DNA of 64,000 nt from Sipunculus nudus (Eukaryota; Annelida; Sipuncula; Golfingiida; Sipunculidae). The first letter of the stretch is position 1, and each line of letters opens with the position of its first letter. Location: positions 14,376,729 through 14,440,728 of the forward strand of contig CM049314.1 in NCBI GenBank assembly GCA_026874595.1, written 5' to 3'. A model generated the notes under the pieces. It made no database searches. It saw nothing but the letters and a program-made list of their open reading frames with translations, and had not been told where the DNA came from. The translations under genes and the position numbers were made by a program. Of this stretch, positions 1 to 12,831 are shown piece after piece.

Positions 1-663
1 TCTACACTAAAGACTATGATGATATTATGCTGGTAATAACCAATACATATCAAGCACAAACATTATCTCCCATTAACTTATATACCGCGTGAATATACCG
101 AACATGTACTACAGTTGGCATTATATTCCCGATCTTAAAATTTCGCAATTTCCACTTTTTTTAAGTTTTCTTTCTCGATGGTTCGATTTTCACAATCTCG
201 CCATACAATAAACCCAAATGCAGAGTACCTTCGTCTTTATCACATGAATTATATGTTTGTAATAAAAATCTTTACAATTTAGGAAGACCCTAGGAACATC
301 ACAGGGGCTGAAATTCTTGATCATTATATACAAGCAGACAATGTAAATGATCTAATATTATTATATTATCTATATGTGATTTACGGATAACAGAACAGTT
401 CTGTTAATGTTGATAATATAATTTGTTTTTTCTTTTCCATGGATCATGTTTATGAGACGCCAATGAAGCTACAGGGGAAAAACCATGTTCACCAGAGTAC
501 GCCTTATTCACGATGGTTTTATTTTCGCGATTATTTCCTTTGCGCGTATAACGCGAATTTGGAAACCTCATGAACATAAAGCCAATCACTGAATATAACC
601 ATAAAAATTATATAATGTATACACATTCTTTTGTATTTTCATTTACCATATATATGTATTTCA

Positions 664-724
<61 letters not shown>

Positions 725-2244
725 CTCACATTCGTGATGAAATGTTCACGGAATCAAACTTTTCCTTGGAGCAAACGTTTTCATAATCTTAGTTTTTGTC
801 TATCTCTGTTAGCCATTATTACTTGACAATATTTCAAACTGTACCTCTCACGTATAGTATTTAATACTAATATTATATTTACTATAGAATTTTGTCCATA
901 CGTAAAAACCATTTTAATTATCTCTAAAGTTACGGCTCTATTGTTAAATATATTTGTTTATGTAATTCAGGTGTGGTGTTTGCTAGCAATTCCTTTCACC
1001 ACAGACAACACCTGGATGAGTTATCTGAATTATAATTGACGGTAATGGCACTATATCGTGGTCACTCAACTCCTCTGTCGTGAAATGTCGGAAATGATGC
1101 CAAGTGTGTCCTAAGGGGGGTCATTCTCCGTATTGTCCAATAAATCCTGAGCTATTTGATTTTATTTTGCGCAGGGTCTGTCATAGTGCAGCATCATTAT
1201 ACTGGGAATGAAACTGTTTTTCATGATACAGGTAATATGCTACTTCTGAAATAGTGTCGATACGCATATCGCAAAAAAGTAATCTCTGAGGATGTGCATC
1301 TCATCTCCAAAGTCTATTCCAGAGGAGACAGGTGTAAAGGTCGTGAGGGATGAGGTACATACACGATAGATTACCCCAAGCTCCTGTTGTACCGCCCCGC
1401 GAGTAGCTAGGTGGAGGGCAGGATTTTTTTCGTCTGCACAACGATAATCTTGCCGCTGTTAACTTCTTTATGCGTACTGTTCACTGTAAAAAAATATCCT
1501 TTCTATCAAGTTTCAAGTGTACCTTTTGAAATTTTTAAGTGAAAATATGTCTTTTACTCAAGATATATCTCAAATACTTGTCAACAACATATTTAATGAA
1601 CAACGGTTGAATCACTTATTTATGTCTGAAGCCTGTCTTTGAAACGTTTCGTGTATGTATTTAATTACAGAAAAAGGACAGGTTATAAGGGGTGATAAGG
1701 GCTTATCCAAGGAGGGCACCTGATGACAAGCGGTGGTTTATGCCGATCGTTTACGGTGTTAACAGGTATAATTAATAAACAATCCCGCCCATAGTTATGG
1801 CAGTGACCTATTGAATCAAATAAAAAAAAATCACGTTTATTGGGTCCTCATGGCTTTTTTTTAATATCTGATGAAATAAAAGTTTAAATACGATTCTATT
1901 CTGTCATGAATCCAAATGAAACCAAAGGTTTCAGGTTTACAATACGACATTACGTACTTTCGTGAAAAACGACTGAACTATCATAATTTGAGATAATCTG
2001 TTATCCTGAAATTTGTTTATGCAATTAATATTACCCTTACCAATTATTTGTTGACAATGGTTTTCTGATTAAAAACATTGTCTTCCTAAGATCAGAGTGG
2101 TAGGCAGTACTTTTGAGCACAGGGAATTTGAGAAATGACATCCCGTGACATTTACGATTCAATTATCAAACTTCGTGATAATATGAGCAGCCTATTTTGA
2201 CAAAAATGCAGATGTCATAAAATGATGAAGTACGTTTCGCGAGA
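1..2244. other. gene-free interval
   Basis: I see no coding exon. The sequence is A+T-rich, with only short chance ORFs and a (TA)n run. Nothing resembles a tRNA, rRNA or conserved protein. Confidence 0.6.
667..715. repeat. (TA)n microsatellite
   Basis: An uninterrupted run of about 24 TA dinucleotides, followed by TG/TA interruptions. Confidence 0.95.
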
Positions 2245-2630
2245 CACTTCATTGGCGGATCTAGGATTTTGCCATACAGGTCAAAAGAATGTTTGACCTC
2301 ACTTTGCACAGCATCTCTAAAATAAGGAAATAAAAAACTCATGCAAAAATCTGTCCAGTTCCAGTTATCTCCTCTGTGACTTTAAATGATGCTTCCTGTA
2401 TCGGGATATCTTAAATAAGTGCTAACCTTAAACAACAATTTACAGAAGGACTTTTTTATATCTGCATATTTAACCTGTTTGAGTATACTTCTCTATTCTG
2501 AATCAATTGGGATTACTTTTCCAGCAGATACAACACTGTGAGCGCTCCTTGGGGTATGCAGGGCAGGAAAAAATACTACTTAAGCTAAATCAGGGGCACG
2601 TACCCAATGTGCCCCCCTCTTGATCCGCCA
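2245..2630. mobile_element. candidate hAT-like non-autonomous element
   Basis: The left end reads TTGGCGGATCTAGG and the right end reads TTGATCCGCCAG, so the termini are inverted copies of TGGCGGATC. The shared flanking string ACACT (2236-2240 region and just after 2631) could be a decayed target-site duplication. The interior holds C-rich and A+T-rich sequence and no ORF. The same CAGnGGCGGATCC type of terminus recurs at 19.4 kb and 35.3 kb in this window. The boundaries are weak. Confidence 0.35.
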
Positions 2631-4579
2631 GTACACTAGTCTTCGTGTTTGGTTTGGTTAAGATTATGGGCATGCATTGAAAACCACGATTGCTAATTTA
2701 ATCAGAGTTTCAAAATTTCCTATGAGCAGACCGTGACCTACCATTTTAGCATTAACTGATGAAGTCCTTCTAGCAATGATTTTTTTGGTATTACATACAT
2801 AATAATATACCCCGTTCTTTTTATACGATGTGAAACAATTTTATCAGACACAGCAGCAAACGAAAAAATCTGTACTCTGCCCTTTTTGTAGCAAATTATA
2901 TCATGCCTAAATAAAATAAAGTGAAATATACATAATAACTTATCACACTAGGAATACAACATACACAAACACACACACACACATATATATATATATAATC
3001 AACCTGAATACTTAGGACTTAATATAGCTTTGTATTTTGATACGACCGCTTGAGCTGATCAGAGGCGGTGGTTGTGGTAAATTCTCACCGTCCTTGCAGC
3101 GAGGAACTACCTTTACCAACGGCATATTTTTCGAATATATAGAAGACAATAATACTGTATGGTATATCTAGTACAATAAATGTTCCAGGTGAAATAATCT
3201 TTTGAGAGAATTGTGATTTAACACGATGAAATGTCTTGGTAGCTGGATCTGTCAGTAAAAGAGAGAAAGGACTAATGCGTCACACGCTATAACATGATAG
3301 ATCTAACAAGTTAATACAAACAATTTTACCGGGAAACCTCTGCCGGAGTAATTTGGGGCACGGCTTGCACATGTGCAAACCTGTATGTAAACCGAGCCCT
3401 GTGCGTCACGAGGTAGCGTTGCCATGGTAACATACATGTAGACCATTTATTTTTTTTCACATGCTCTGTGCATCGCGTATTCACAGTATAAATGATCCCC
3501 CTGCATAAATGGAACAATGTATGTTTTCTATAAAGTTTGTCAACAACCATCCACCAGACAATAGCTTATTCCCAATTAAACGTGCTGACATCATAACGGT
3601 CAAGTCAGATATCATAGAATATCCCAACTTATAACGTATTTGCAACAAAAATGAACAAATAAATATTGTTAAAAATATGCATATATCTTGGGATATTTCA
3701 TTAAATCCAGCTTGCGCTTACGTTGCTTTATGTAAATGAAAAACATGATACGCGCCAGTGATCGTTAATGCGCCAATTGTATATAACCTTATGAGAGTGA
3801 AAAAGAAAGAAAATTACTGAAATATAGGCGAGAATCGGGAAACCATACAAACAGCCCATTAATGCAAACAGCGAAAACATACCCAACATACCTGGTAGCT
3901 TAAGATATCCGGAGTTAAGATGCCTGAAAATCGCCGTGCAAGCACAGTGCCAGGTGCATGTGAAGTCCCGGAGATCCACAGCAAGACAACAATAGATCTG
4001 TAACGCGTACTTTCAAAAGAAACTGTCACAGCAGACAGGAGTGTAACGAGATGACAGGCCTCACATCGACCTGGTCTGTCTGTTGAAAGCTGTTGCTATG
4101 AACCTGAGCGTAAATATTACGACCTGCGTTGATTCGCGCCCGGCAATCTGTACGGTTTAACGCACGGCTTACAGCAGCCCGCGCTCTTAGATTTACGTAC
4201 TCATCGCTTACGGGATGCAGCATACATGTGTCAGTTTTGGCCAAGTCCTGCTTCACTGCTTCCTCATCTCACTGTTGCTGCTTGCGGCCATTTCCCTCCC
4301 TGTGTAGTTTACTCTTCTTCATCTGCTGGTATGTCAGTAATTGGGGCTACTGGATTTTACATCGACTTTTTAAAAGAAATGAGGTGAATGCAAACCCAAA
4401 CCTTAATGCGATGTCTTGCCACATACTTCCCCATATTTCAGTATCATTTGAGCAAGATTTTCTTGTTTACTGTTTAAGATCTATAATATAAGATGTAGCA
4501 ATAACAAATGAATACTATAATACCTTATCCCACTTCGTCAGGAAGTGATCTTTAAGGACACTACACGATAAAGGTGAAT
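2631..4579. other. gene-free interval with small unrecognised ORFs
   Basis: The interval contains a short (CA)n(TA)n tract near 2968-2997 and several ORFs of 70-120 codons between 3326 and 4491 on both strands. I recognise none of them. They overlap each other and lack paired splice signals, so I treat them as chance. One perfect X-box-like palindrome lies at 3418-3431. Confidence 0.5.
3418..3431. promoter_or_regulatory. RFX/X-box-like palindrome
   Basis: GTTGCCATGGTAAC is an inverted pair of RFX half-sites (GTTGCC / GGTAAC). The same 14-mer occurs at 7076-7089, with variants at 14130-14144 and 26142-26155. The match to the RFX consensus is established knowledge; binding here is inference. 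Confidence 0.35.
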
Positions 4580-4831
4580 TTGTTATTTGTATATGAGAAA
4601 TAAAGAGTTTATTCTGGAATAGAGGCCTCAGGCCGTAAGTTCCAACTATAAACATTTAATACGCCATAACTTTAACAAACAAATTCTTACAAACGTGCAT
4701 TCAAAGTAATATCAAATACAAATAAGTACTTGTGATTCTGTAAGACAGAAAAGAAAAATACTATGAAACAAAAAAAAACACATTCTTAATTCTCCAGTGA
4801 GCCATTTATTGGTGCTATAAATATCACTTTT

Positions 4832-5455
4832 CTAACATTTTTTTTTCTTTTTTATAAAACCATAATGAGCAAAGGCTGCTAAATTTGAAATTTCTAACAG
4901 ATATTCCAAATTGAAAATTCTTTTAAAATCATAGTAAGGAGGCTGTAGCTTATCATTTCTTAAATATTTCACACGTAGATCATTATATAAACACATTCCA
5001 ACATAGAATGACTCATCTTCTATGATATTATTACCAAGATTGTAGCAGTATTTGCATATTCTTTCTTCTCTATCAATTCTTTTATGTCGACCTGATTCCA
5101 CTGCTAATTTATGGTTGCTACATCTCAATTTGGCTAATGTCTTGTAAGTTTTTTCATTAGGTACACATGATAAATACTTTTCAACTGTTAACAGTGATTT
5201 AAAAATTCCATAGAAATATAATTTATTACTGGAATCTATATCATTATGCCAATCATGTATAGCCATGTCTTTTACTCGTTGTTTAAACTGTGCAATAAAA
5301 ATGTTCATATCTCCAAAATATTCTATCATCCACAAATAATCAAATCCTGCCTGAAATAGTAATATCCTAAAATAGGTGGCCAAATTAATGTTCCCATTAT
5401 TGTCCAACTTCCTAAAATACATATAAAACTGCTTTGGATATCTATTATCATCCAT
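4832..5455 (-). pseudogene. LINE ORF2 C-terminal region (207 codons open)
   Basis: This is the longest intact reading frame of the LINE remnant. It continues the RT region seen at higher coordinates, with a frame break and stops between about 5455 and 5530. Near residues 108-140 it reads LRCSNHKLAVESGRHKRI, then a CKYC pair and a later cysteine. This matches the basic plus Cys-rich C-terminus typical of invertebrate CR1/L2-type ORF2 proteins (SSHKL-IE-GRH...R-C--C). The usual histidine of the terminal finger is not visible. The first ATG (complement of 5453-5455) is internal to the original protein, so it is not a genuine start. The frame ends with a lysine-rich tail. It is non-functional because upstream RT sequence is broken and no promoter is present. 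Confidence 0.8.
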
Positions 5456-5529
5456 GTGAACAATTTTAAATCATTATTTAATACAACGAACCACATTTGT
5501 AACAAAAACTTGAAATCTGCTACAATCAC

Positions 5530-6560
5530 CTTAAACCGCTGCATTTGGAGTATTATAACCTACACCAAGAACATACTTACAAAACTTATACTGTACTCTC
5601 TCTAGTATTTCAATTTTAGAATGACCCCAGATCTCACATCCATACCTTAAAATTTGCGCTACCATACTGTCAAATAAATGAAAAAGATGTTTCACAGATA
5701 CTTTCTTATACCTTTTGTTAAAATTCCTGATAATACTAACAGCTTAATTTGGCTGCATTGCCTGCTTTTGGTGGGTCCTAGTCCATGATAATTTTGAGGT
5801 AAATGTGATACCTAGGTATTTATAGTGAGAGACTACATCCAATTTTGGTTGAACAGGTACCATCTTTCATTATTCCTTAGTATACCACCTCTTCTGAACA
5901 CTATTATTTTTGTTTTGTCCATGTTTTTATTAATTCCATACTTTATACAAATCCCTGCTGATGGTTAATTTGTTTTTGCAGTCTTCCAATTGAATCTCCA
6001 AAATGAACTGTATCATCAGCATACATCAATGTCAAAATATTAGGTAGCTCTTCATTTATGAACATTCCTTTACAATAAGAGTTGCACAGAGTATTAAAAT
6101 ATTCATCAATAAATATAGAAAAAAGTAGAGGACTTACCATACAACCCTGTCTTGTACCAACTGAACAAGAGAAATAACTTGTGATTCCCTTGTTTGTAAT
6201 AACAAATGATTGCATTTTGGAGTAAATTGATCTAATGACTTAAGTACAGAGTCGAACGCTTTGCACAAATCTACAAATATACAATAAAACCTCCCCTTTC
6301 TTTTGCATAAATATTTGTGAGCAAAAGCTTGTAAAACAAAAGCATGATCTATGGCGCTTTATCTTTTCCTGTATCCAGCTTGTGCTTCTGACAAGAGGTT
6401 CTAGATTTCAACATCTTCGATCAACCTGTTATATAAGAATTTTGCGAATATTTTCCCTAAAACATTCAATAAAGAAATACCTCTTTAATTTTCCGGCGGA
6501 TTCATTGGACCTTTGGTATATGAGAAGAATAATTAATATAGGACTAGGTCCTGTTTTAAA
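5530..6560 (-). pseudogene. LINE reverse transcriptase domain, frameshifted
   Basis: Translating the minus strand in shifting frames gives the RT blocks in correct order. They are a GKIFAKFLYNRLIED-type block near 6400-6460, FVDLCKAFDSV near 6240-6280, GTRQGCMVSPLLFSIFIDEY near 6110-6170, the catalytic YADDT at about 6012-6023, and MDKTKIIVF near 5890-5920. After these come the post-RT stretches HYKYLGITF (about 5805-5830) and RYGCEIWGHSKIEILERVQY (about 5590-5650). The central 90-codon frame (5943-6215) is open and keeps both catalytic aspartates, but stops and frame changes on each side break the gene. The domain is established for jockey-type LINEs; the exact clade cannot be fixed by eye. 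Confidence 0.9.
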
Positions 6561-6600
6561 ATACTCTTGCTATTTTTTTGTAAATATTGTTTAAACCATA

Positions 6601-8035
6601 AAGGTCTTAATGTGTCTATCTACCCTATAACTTATACCTAACATCAAATAGGGACTGATTTGCACCGGCTGACCTTGGCAAAGTGGCTGTCATGGTACAG
6701 TGATGGTTAAGCAAGGTTTCACTGCGTATCCATTCGAGTGAAAGTTCAGAGTTGTGCTCTAAAGGACTACTCGGGTTCGAGTAATTCTAACAACAGAGTA
6801 CATGGTTATAAGACCAGGACATCAGTGCTCGGATATGTCTGCATTTTTAAAGTTGAGTATTTATTCATGTATTATTAATTAGAAATATAATTTGTTCTTG
6901 ACCATTATAAATAACATAGAACGTTACTTACACGTTAAGGTCTCGCAACACCCTTTAAAACACCCTACCCCCAATAAATGCGAAACTTTGTATATGTGAG
7001 GCACATGAGTCATACTTTCCCATTATATGATTTTTGTTTTAAATTTTAAAACATTTTTTTGTACTTTGGTAAAATGTTGCCATGGTAACGAGTACGATAA
7101 TTAGAGTCCAAAACGAGCGACCACAGCACTAAACCTATATTGTAAAAGTGTGCGCACATACTGATAAATCATCAATATTCCCAGATTCAACAGTTTTAAA
7201 ATTAGTATCATAACTGTCCTTTGCAAAATTAAATAATTTACACAGACGTGTAAAAGTATTTTCCCGGCGTATCTGTCGATGGTTTACTGTTTGTATATTT
7301 GGATATAGATCGGCAAATTTGCATTGTCTGGGGTAGGAACGGCGGGACGCCTAAGACAAGCAGTCGTATCATCAATATTTCACGATCAGGAATATACAAA
7401 ACGGTTCCTGGTGTAGCCTGGTCACAATCCGTTCCAGCACGCAACCCAACGGGGCTGAATAGGCAGGAATTAGGCCAATTATATATTCTATTGTGATGTG
7501 TTACCTCAATTATACGCTTTGTTCTTTAAAGGATACCATAATGTTTGCTACAATTAAAGGCGATAATAAAGGTGTCTACATAACCCATTTTTTCTTGCAA
7601 GGCATGCACCGTTTTGTGTCCTTGTGGTCTTTAAGACTCTAGCTTTTTGTTCGAATCATTTATGTTGTGTTTCTGCAGTATTAATTGGATTAAATGAATA
7701 CAAAGACAGGCTCCCTTCAAATTGACTAGATAAATGTTCTAAATTACTGCGTAAAACAAAATGAGTTATCGATACATCCAGTCTACAGGCCCATACAAAG
7801 CATGTTTATTTATTCATTTGTATTACAGAAAGCACCAGCAGACCCTACAGAGAAATGAATAATATAAAGTAAAATAACACAACGCTGATAAACCGGTAAA
7901 GTGACAGCTGTATGCACAACTTTATATTCATATACATCTATATCTAAAAGTTGCGGATCTGCCATATGTTTTTCGTCTACTTCTTGGTAAAAAAGAAATA
8001 TAACATCAGCTGAGGAACCATACTTTTATACATTT
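6601..8035. other. gene-free interval
   Basis: No coding exon is recognised; the ORFs near 7238-7496 are shadows of one another. The only structured site is the X-box-like palindrome at 7076-7089. Confidence 0.55.
7076..7089. promoter_or_regulatory. RFX/X-box-like palindrome
   Basis: Identical in all 14 bases to the site at 3418-3431 (GTTGCCATGGTAAC). The flanks differ, so it is not an obvious recent duplication. Confidence 0.35.
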
Positions 8036-8066
8036 ATATTATATATATATATATATATATATATGT
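8036..8066. repeat. (TA)n microsatellite
   Basis: A continuous TA dinucleotide run. Confidence 0.9.
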
Positions 8067-8455
8067 ATTAATCTAAGCTAAAACTTGAGTCTACATGCGC
8101 AAACACCTACACAGTGTGAGAGTGATACCTGTGACCATGACCGAGGGTCCGTTTTCCAGCCTGTACCAGTTGCTCTAGATTTTCGACCAGCGCCAGATGA
8201 GAAAATAAAGGTCATATTTATGGTGAAAGGTCTGGCATTTTCAAAGGTTATAAATCTGGTCACAGCAAGACCAAAGTGCTTAGCCTGAAGGGATGCTTCT
8301 AATGGTATATATTTCACTTTTTATTGTGGTGTTAAATACGTAAAAGGTAGTTCCTCTACAAGAGCACTATATCTTCCCTGTGTGTCTGTGTATATGGTTG
8401 AGCAACTGGCGAAGAAGAAGGTGAACGCGGATTTTAGGGAAAAGAAAATGAACAA

Positions 8456-8960
8456 ATGAATAAAATGAAAGTAAGGAAAGACAATGAAAATACAGGAGGG
8501 AGAAAAGGCAGGAAGGAGAAGAGACAGGAAGGGGAAAAGACAGGAAAGGGAAAAGACAGGAAGGGGAAAAAACAGGAAGGGAAAAAGAGAGGATGGGGAA
8601 AGACAGGAAAGAGAAAAGACAGGAAGGGGAAAAGACAGGAAGGGGAAAAGACAGGAAGGAGAAAAGACAGGAAGGGGAAAAGAAAGGAAGGGGAACAGAA
8701 AGGAAGGAGAAAATACAGGAAGAAGAAAAGAAAGGAAGGGGAAAAGAAAGGAAGGGGAAAAGACCGGAGGGAGAAAAGAAAGGGAGGAGAAAATATAGGC
8801 AGACAGACAGAAAGAAAAAAAAAAGAGAGAGAAAAATATATGGAAAATAAAGCAAAGAAACAACGTAAAGAAAGAAGACAGATCAGGTAAAAAGTTCGAA
8901 GCTAGAATGAGAGAGAGAGGAGAGAGAAAGAGAGAAGGAGAGGGAGAGAGAAAGAAGCAG
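8456..8960 (+). repeat. purine-only minisatellite, ~16-17-bp unit
   Basis: About 500 bases are almost entirely A and G on the plus strand, with rare C. The repeat unit approximates GGAAAAGACAGGAAGG, with units alternating 16 and 17 bases. It creates overlapping Lys/Arg/Gly/Glu frames on one strand and Phe/Leu/Ser/Pro frames on the other. All are artefacts of the repeat. The tail (8900-8960) is GA-rich. Confidence 0.9.
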
Positions 8961-11900
8961 AAGCACACACCAAAATATCTTGGTAATGTTTAAGGGCTGA
9001 CTAATTAGAATGTTGGAGGTCTCTAACTACTGGTTCAATACGGAAATTAACCATATACAATATCTATTTTGTTCGCCAGAGCAATGCAAAAATCCTATTG
9101 TTTGCAGGTGAGGGAGATATAAATTTATCGAACAAATAAAAAAAAGTATATATGTAACAATATGTAAAATGAATCAAAACAGAAAATGAATGATTAATTA
9201 TGGATGATTCAGCTGAGTAAATTCTGACTCGTGTCAGGTTGATTTCTTGAAGCATCACAGAGTTTGATGAAATTTTTATGAATAGAAAGAACATCGGTTA
9301 TTTTCTGGTGAGAGTGGAGTTTGGAAAATTGACGGAGGGAAAATGAACTAAGTTATACTGTATTCATTAAGCAACTGCAGATGTGAAACTCAAATGCCAA
9401 AAAAAGCATTCGGTATTATTTACGTAAGTCTTGATAAACATTCCTGTGCGGTCATGCGGTGTATCTCAACAAGTCCGGTGGACTGACACCGGTAGAGCGG
9501 ATCCCGTAGATATCATCATACTGTCGTAAAATATAAAATTCCTGGAGCAAAACTATGCCGTGGGCGTCACTCAGATATATCCGAAGATATTATTTTGTAA
9601 ATATTTAGCCTTACGTATACACTAAGAAATGTCCAGGTTTTGTAGATCAACTTATAAAACGAGGGTCATCAGTTTGCGCGATCGTGGCTGGCTTTCCTTT
9701 TTCCTCAGAGCGCCTTCCACACATGCAGTCCCTTGAAATTAAAGGAGGTCATTATTTGGGATGTGAGAATGAACGCAGAAACCCTTGTAAACCTGTCAAT
9801 ATCTTGGAAGGTAAACATGTACGGGGTACAATTTCTTCGAAGTGGGTCTGTTAGTCCACCCCGCCACCTAACTATCTGTGAGTCATCCCGTAAATACAGC
9901 ACTAGTAGTAGAGTAAGAATTAAGTGACGCGGCCCGGGCAGCGTGACTGACTCCAGGAAAACCGGTAGCCTCGTCAGCCACCGATAAACAAAGAAAACTA
10001 AATAAAATTCAAGGTAAAATGTCAACCAGTGCGCGGAATAGAGTAAACAGAAAGACAAAAAGAGAGCAAAAGTTAAGCTGATGTGGAATGTAAGGTGAAC
10101 AAGAGTGGATGGAGTTTTGACGACTGTGTGTCATACAATATACAGCCTGATTTTACTAATTACAATCACAAGGAAAAAAGGCTATTGAACTTACGAGCAT
10201 AAGTCGGGTTAATTAGAAAATTATGTCTAATAATAAAATATTAAATGACATTTGTCTCGTTCAGCTCAGTGTGTAAATGCCAAGGATGAAATTGTTTCCG
10301 TGTTGTCGTTAAAGTATTGTACTGTTCAGTCATTGTTTTATGTGAATGTTGTTTGTAGTTCATTTTAGGGAGTTCATACTGTACTCCCTTCTATCAACCT
10401 GTGTCCACTTGGGGTGATTCTGAGGGTTATTCTGTTTAAAACATACATTTTTGTATACTTTCAAAAACAATGACAGAGGAGAGTTGCTACCTTATATGAC
10501 AAAGAATCATTAGTGAAATCCAAAGTTTGCAATTTTCTTCATTTTGGGCTATATTACTGGGTATCTTTGGTATGATATTTTATTTCGAATATTTAAATAA
10601 CATCATCCAATTAGCAGCTGACAAATATGGCCGACTAAACGTGACCCGTGACCTTAACTAACTGCTATGAGAAATATTATCCTGCACAGACTGTTTTCTC
10701 AAATGCAACTGAAGGTTGGTATTTCTTTTTCTTAATCTGAATTAGCTTTTCCTTGTAAACTACATTTTAACAATGCATTTCTGGTGAAAAATATACCATC
10801 AAATAGGTGGAAACTGTTTGACGGAATAAAATATAAGACGTCTAAGTACCCTGGTGTGGAACCGTGGTGTTTACTACCCATTGTTATTCTGAGTTCTTGT
10901 ATATGTGTCTGGAGACCTAGAACTGCCGAGGTGTTTTCACTGTAACAGTTCTTACCTGGCATCAGTTTGTATTGTTCACTCAACGTCGACGTTTTACCAC
11001 GATAACCCCGTAGCTTACTATGGCACAAGGGTTCGTAAGAACCTGATCAACAGGTTCTAGAAAATCATACACCATGATCTTTATATTTTTTTTCCCATGA
11101 AGAGACAACTGTAGGGGGGATCGTAAGGGGTAGTCTGAAGTCAAATTCAAAATCTCCCGAGGGGATAATCTAATATCGATTTCCGATTACCCCCGGTAAT
11201 CTGAAGCGGGGTAAATCTGAAATCGTTGGTGATTAATATTGCCGGAAAAACATTTTGGGTTGTTTTTTTTGGCTGTCACCATAACCTTCACAAATTCTCA
11301 TCAAAATCCATTGGTAACCATTTGAGAAAAATTACTAGCAACACCGGCAATAACATATAACCTCCTAGCGCAGATCAAACAAATGATGCATATGCATATT
11401 TTATCAGAATATTTTACTTCCCGTACGACACAAAATTTCGCTCGATTCATTGCTTTCAACCTCGCATTGCATAATTTTAATGATCGCCTGACAAAGGCTG
11501 ACAACAAAGACGTGCGTTATCGGACTGTTTGTGATACCGGTACTGCTCCGGGTGCCAAGACGCCACATTGATCTTTGCTTTACATCAAACAGCTCCTATA
11601 GTTGTATTTGTTTTCCACCTGCGAGATCATGTTTTTTAATCTCTCAGCTTACTTCAAAGGTAAGAACGAGCAAACATTAATTTGCACAATTATAGAAGAC
11701 CGACTGCAATATATTAACGGAAGGAGTAAGGAATATAAAATTATTAATAAGCATTTGTTCAAATCCTGGTGTGGGTTGTGTAAGTGTATTCCAAATATGG
11801 AGGTTGTAATTTATCCTCATGATTTTCACTGACTGTGTCACCAGTACTGGATCAGCCACTGAGAAACTGATCCGCCGAGGTAAAAAAAATGTACATACCC

Positions 11901-12287
11901 TATAAAAATGTCCCGGAAAAGAGGTTCAAGGGTGCAACAATGTATCCGAAACCCTCAAAACTAACCCCCCCCCCTTCTGATATTGTGTGCGTTTCAGTAA
12001 ATCAATTTCAAAGTGTATAAAATTGTTGAACGGGCGTTAAAATTTTATGATTATGTTTGAAAAAGAGTATAGTAAACCTGTTTTATGTGATGGAGAGATA
12101 TTGATTCTATCAAGTCAAGACACCAGTGGCCAAAGGACAGAGTATACAGAGATGGCACTCATGAAAACTGCGACCAATTTTAGAATCCCTATATAGATCA
12201 TATGCAGTCTTTGCACTGCAGGCGCCTGAATGATGCAACCTATGCAACGGTAAACACTCCCACTCCACCTAATCTTTACCATGACAT
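8961..12287. other. gene-free interval
   Basis: The longest frame is 117 codons on the minus strand (9705-10058). It is hydrophobic at the N-terminal side and unrecognised, and lacks splice or poly(A) support. Short C-runs (about 11963) and G-runs (about 11115) occur. I see no RNA gene. Confidence 0.5.
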
Positions 12288-12316
12288 TTATATATAATTA
12301 TATATATATACATATA

Positions 12317-12365
<49 letters not shown>

Positions 12366-12575
12366 TATTTATACATATATATATATATCACCTGAGCCTT
12401 TTCGTATGGACCCTGCTTGCTGAGAAGATGTAAGCGGTAAAACACAAAGAAGTGTCTACAGAAGGAATATATATTTTCGTTATGTGAAAATAATTTTTGT
12501 TCAGTTTGCAACTTTATATATATACATGTATATAAAAATATAAATATATAAATATATATATATATATATATACCT
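12288..12575. repeat. (TA)n microsatellite cluster
   Basis: Two long TA-rich runs (about 12288-12388 and 12514-12573) separated by about 125 bases of unique sequence. Confidence 0.9.
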
Positions 12576-12780
12576 TTTTAGCTCAAATATATATACTTAA
12601 TCCCCTTTCAAGTATACTGCAATTAAATATAAAGTTTTAGAAAATAAGGTATTATATTTCGACTGTAAGTGAATTCTTAACCAGATTTACGTAAGTTATA
12701 TCATAGTAAACTCACAAATCGAACCAAAGTCTACAGTTTTATTTAATTTGCAATATATAAATATTATTCTCTGAATACGG

Positions 12781-12831
12781 GGGGGGGGTGATTACAATGA
12801 TATAACCCCCCCCCCTATATTGACGCCCCTG
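12781..12831 (-). mobile_element. fragment of G-tract hAT-like element
   Basis: Read on the minus strand, the end is CAGGGGCGTCAATATA followed by a long G tract. This is the same as the left end of the complete element at 20332, up to the tract. The opposite end was not found, so it is a terminal fragment. Confidence 0.55.

Larger units (their letters stand above)
4580..6600 (-). mobile_element. 5'-truncated LINE retrotransposon, 3' half
   Basis: Read on the minus strand, this block runs from the RT domain (near 6560) through the YADD box to the C-terminal region, then a short 3' UTR that reads ACGGCCTGAGGCCTC followed by AATAAA-like sequence near 4600. The order and motifs are those of jockey-superfamily LINEs (CR1/L2-like). 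There are several frameshifts and in-frame stops. The apurinic endonuclease and ORF1 are missing, as expected from 5' truncation during target-primed reverse transcription. I could not identify a target-site duplication. Confidence 0.85.

Noticed and set aside
6680-6790. tRNA-like segment with GGGTTCGAGTAA
   Set aside because: A-box resemblance is weak, spacing is wrong and no stems pair; kept out of the feature list.
8321-8968. 215-codon Phe/Leu/Ser/Pro-rich minus-strand frame and matching Lys/Arg/Gly plus-strand frames
   Set aside because: All are translations of a purine-only minisatellite; similar frames occur in several phases at once.
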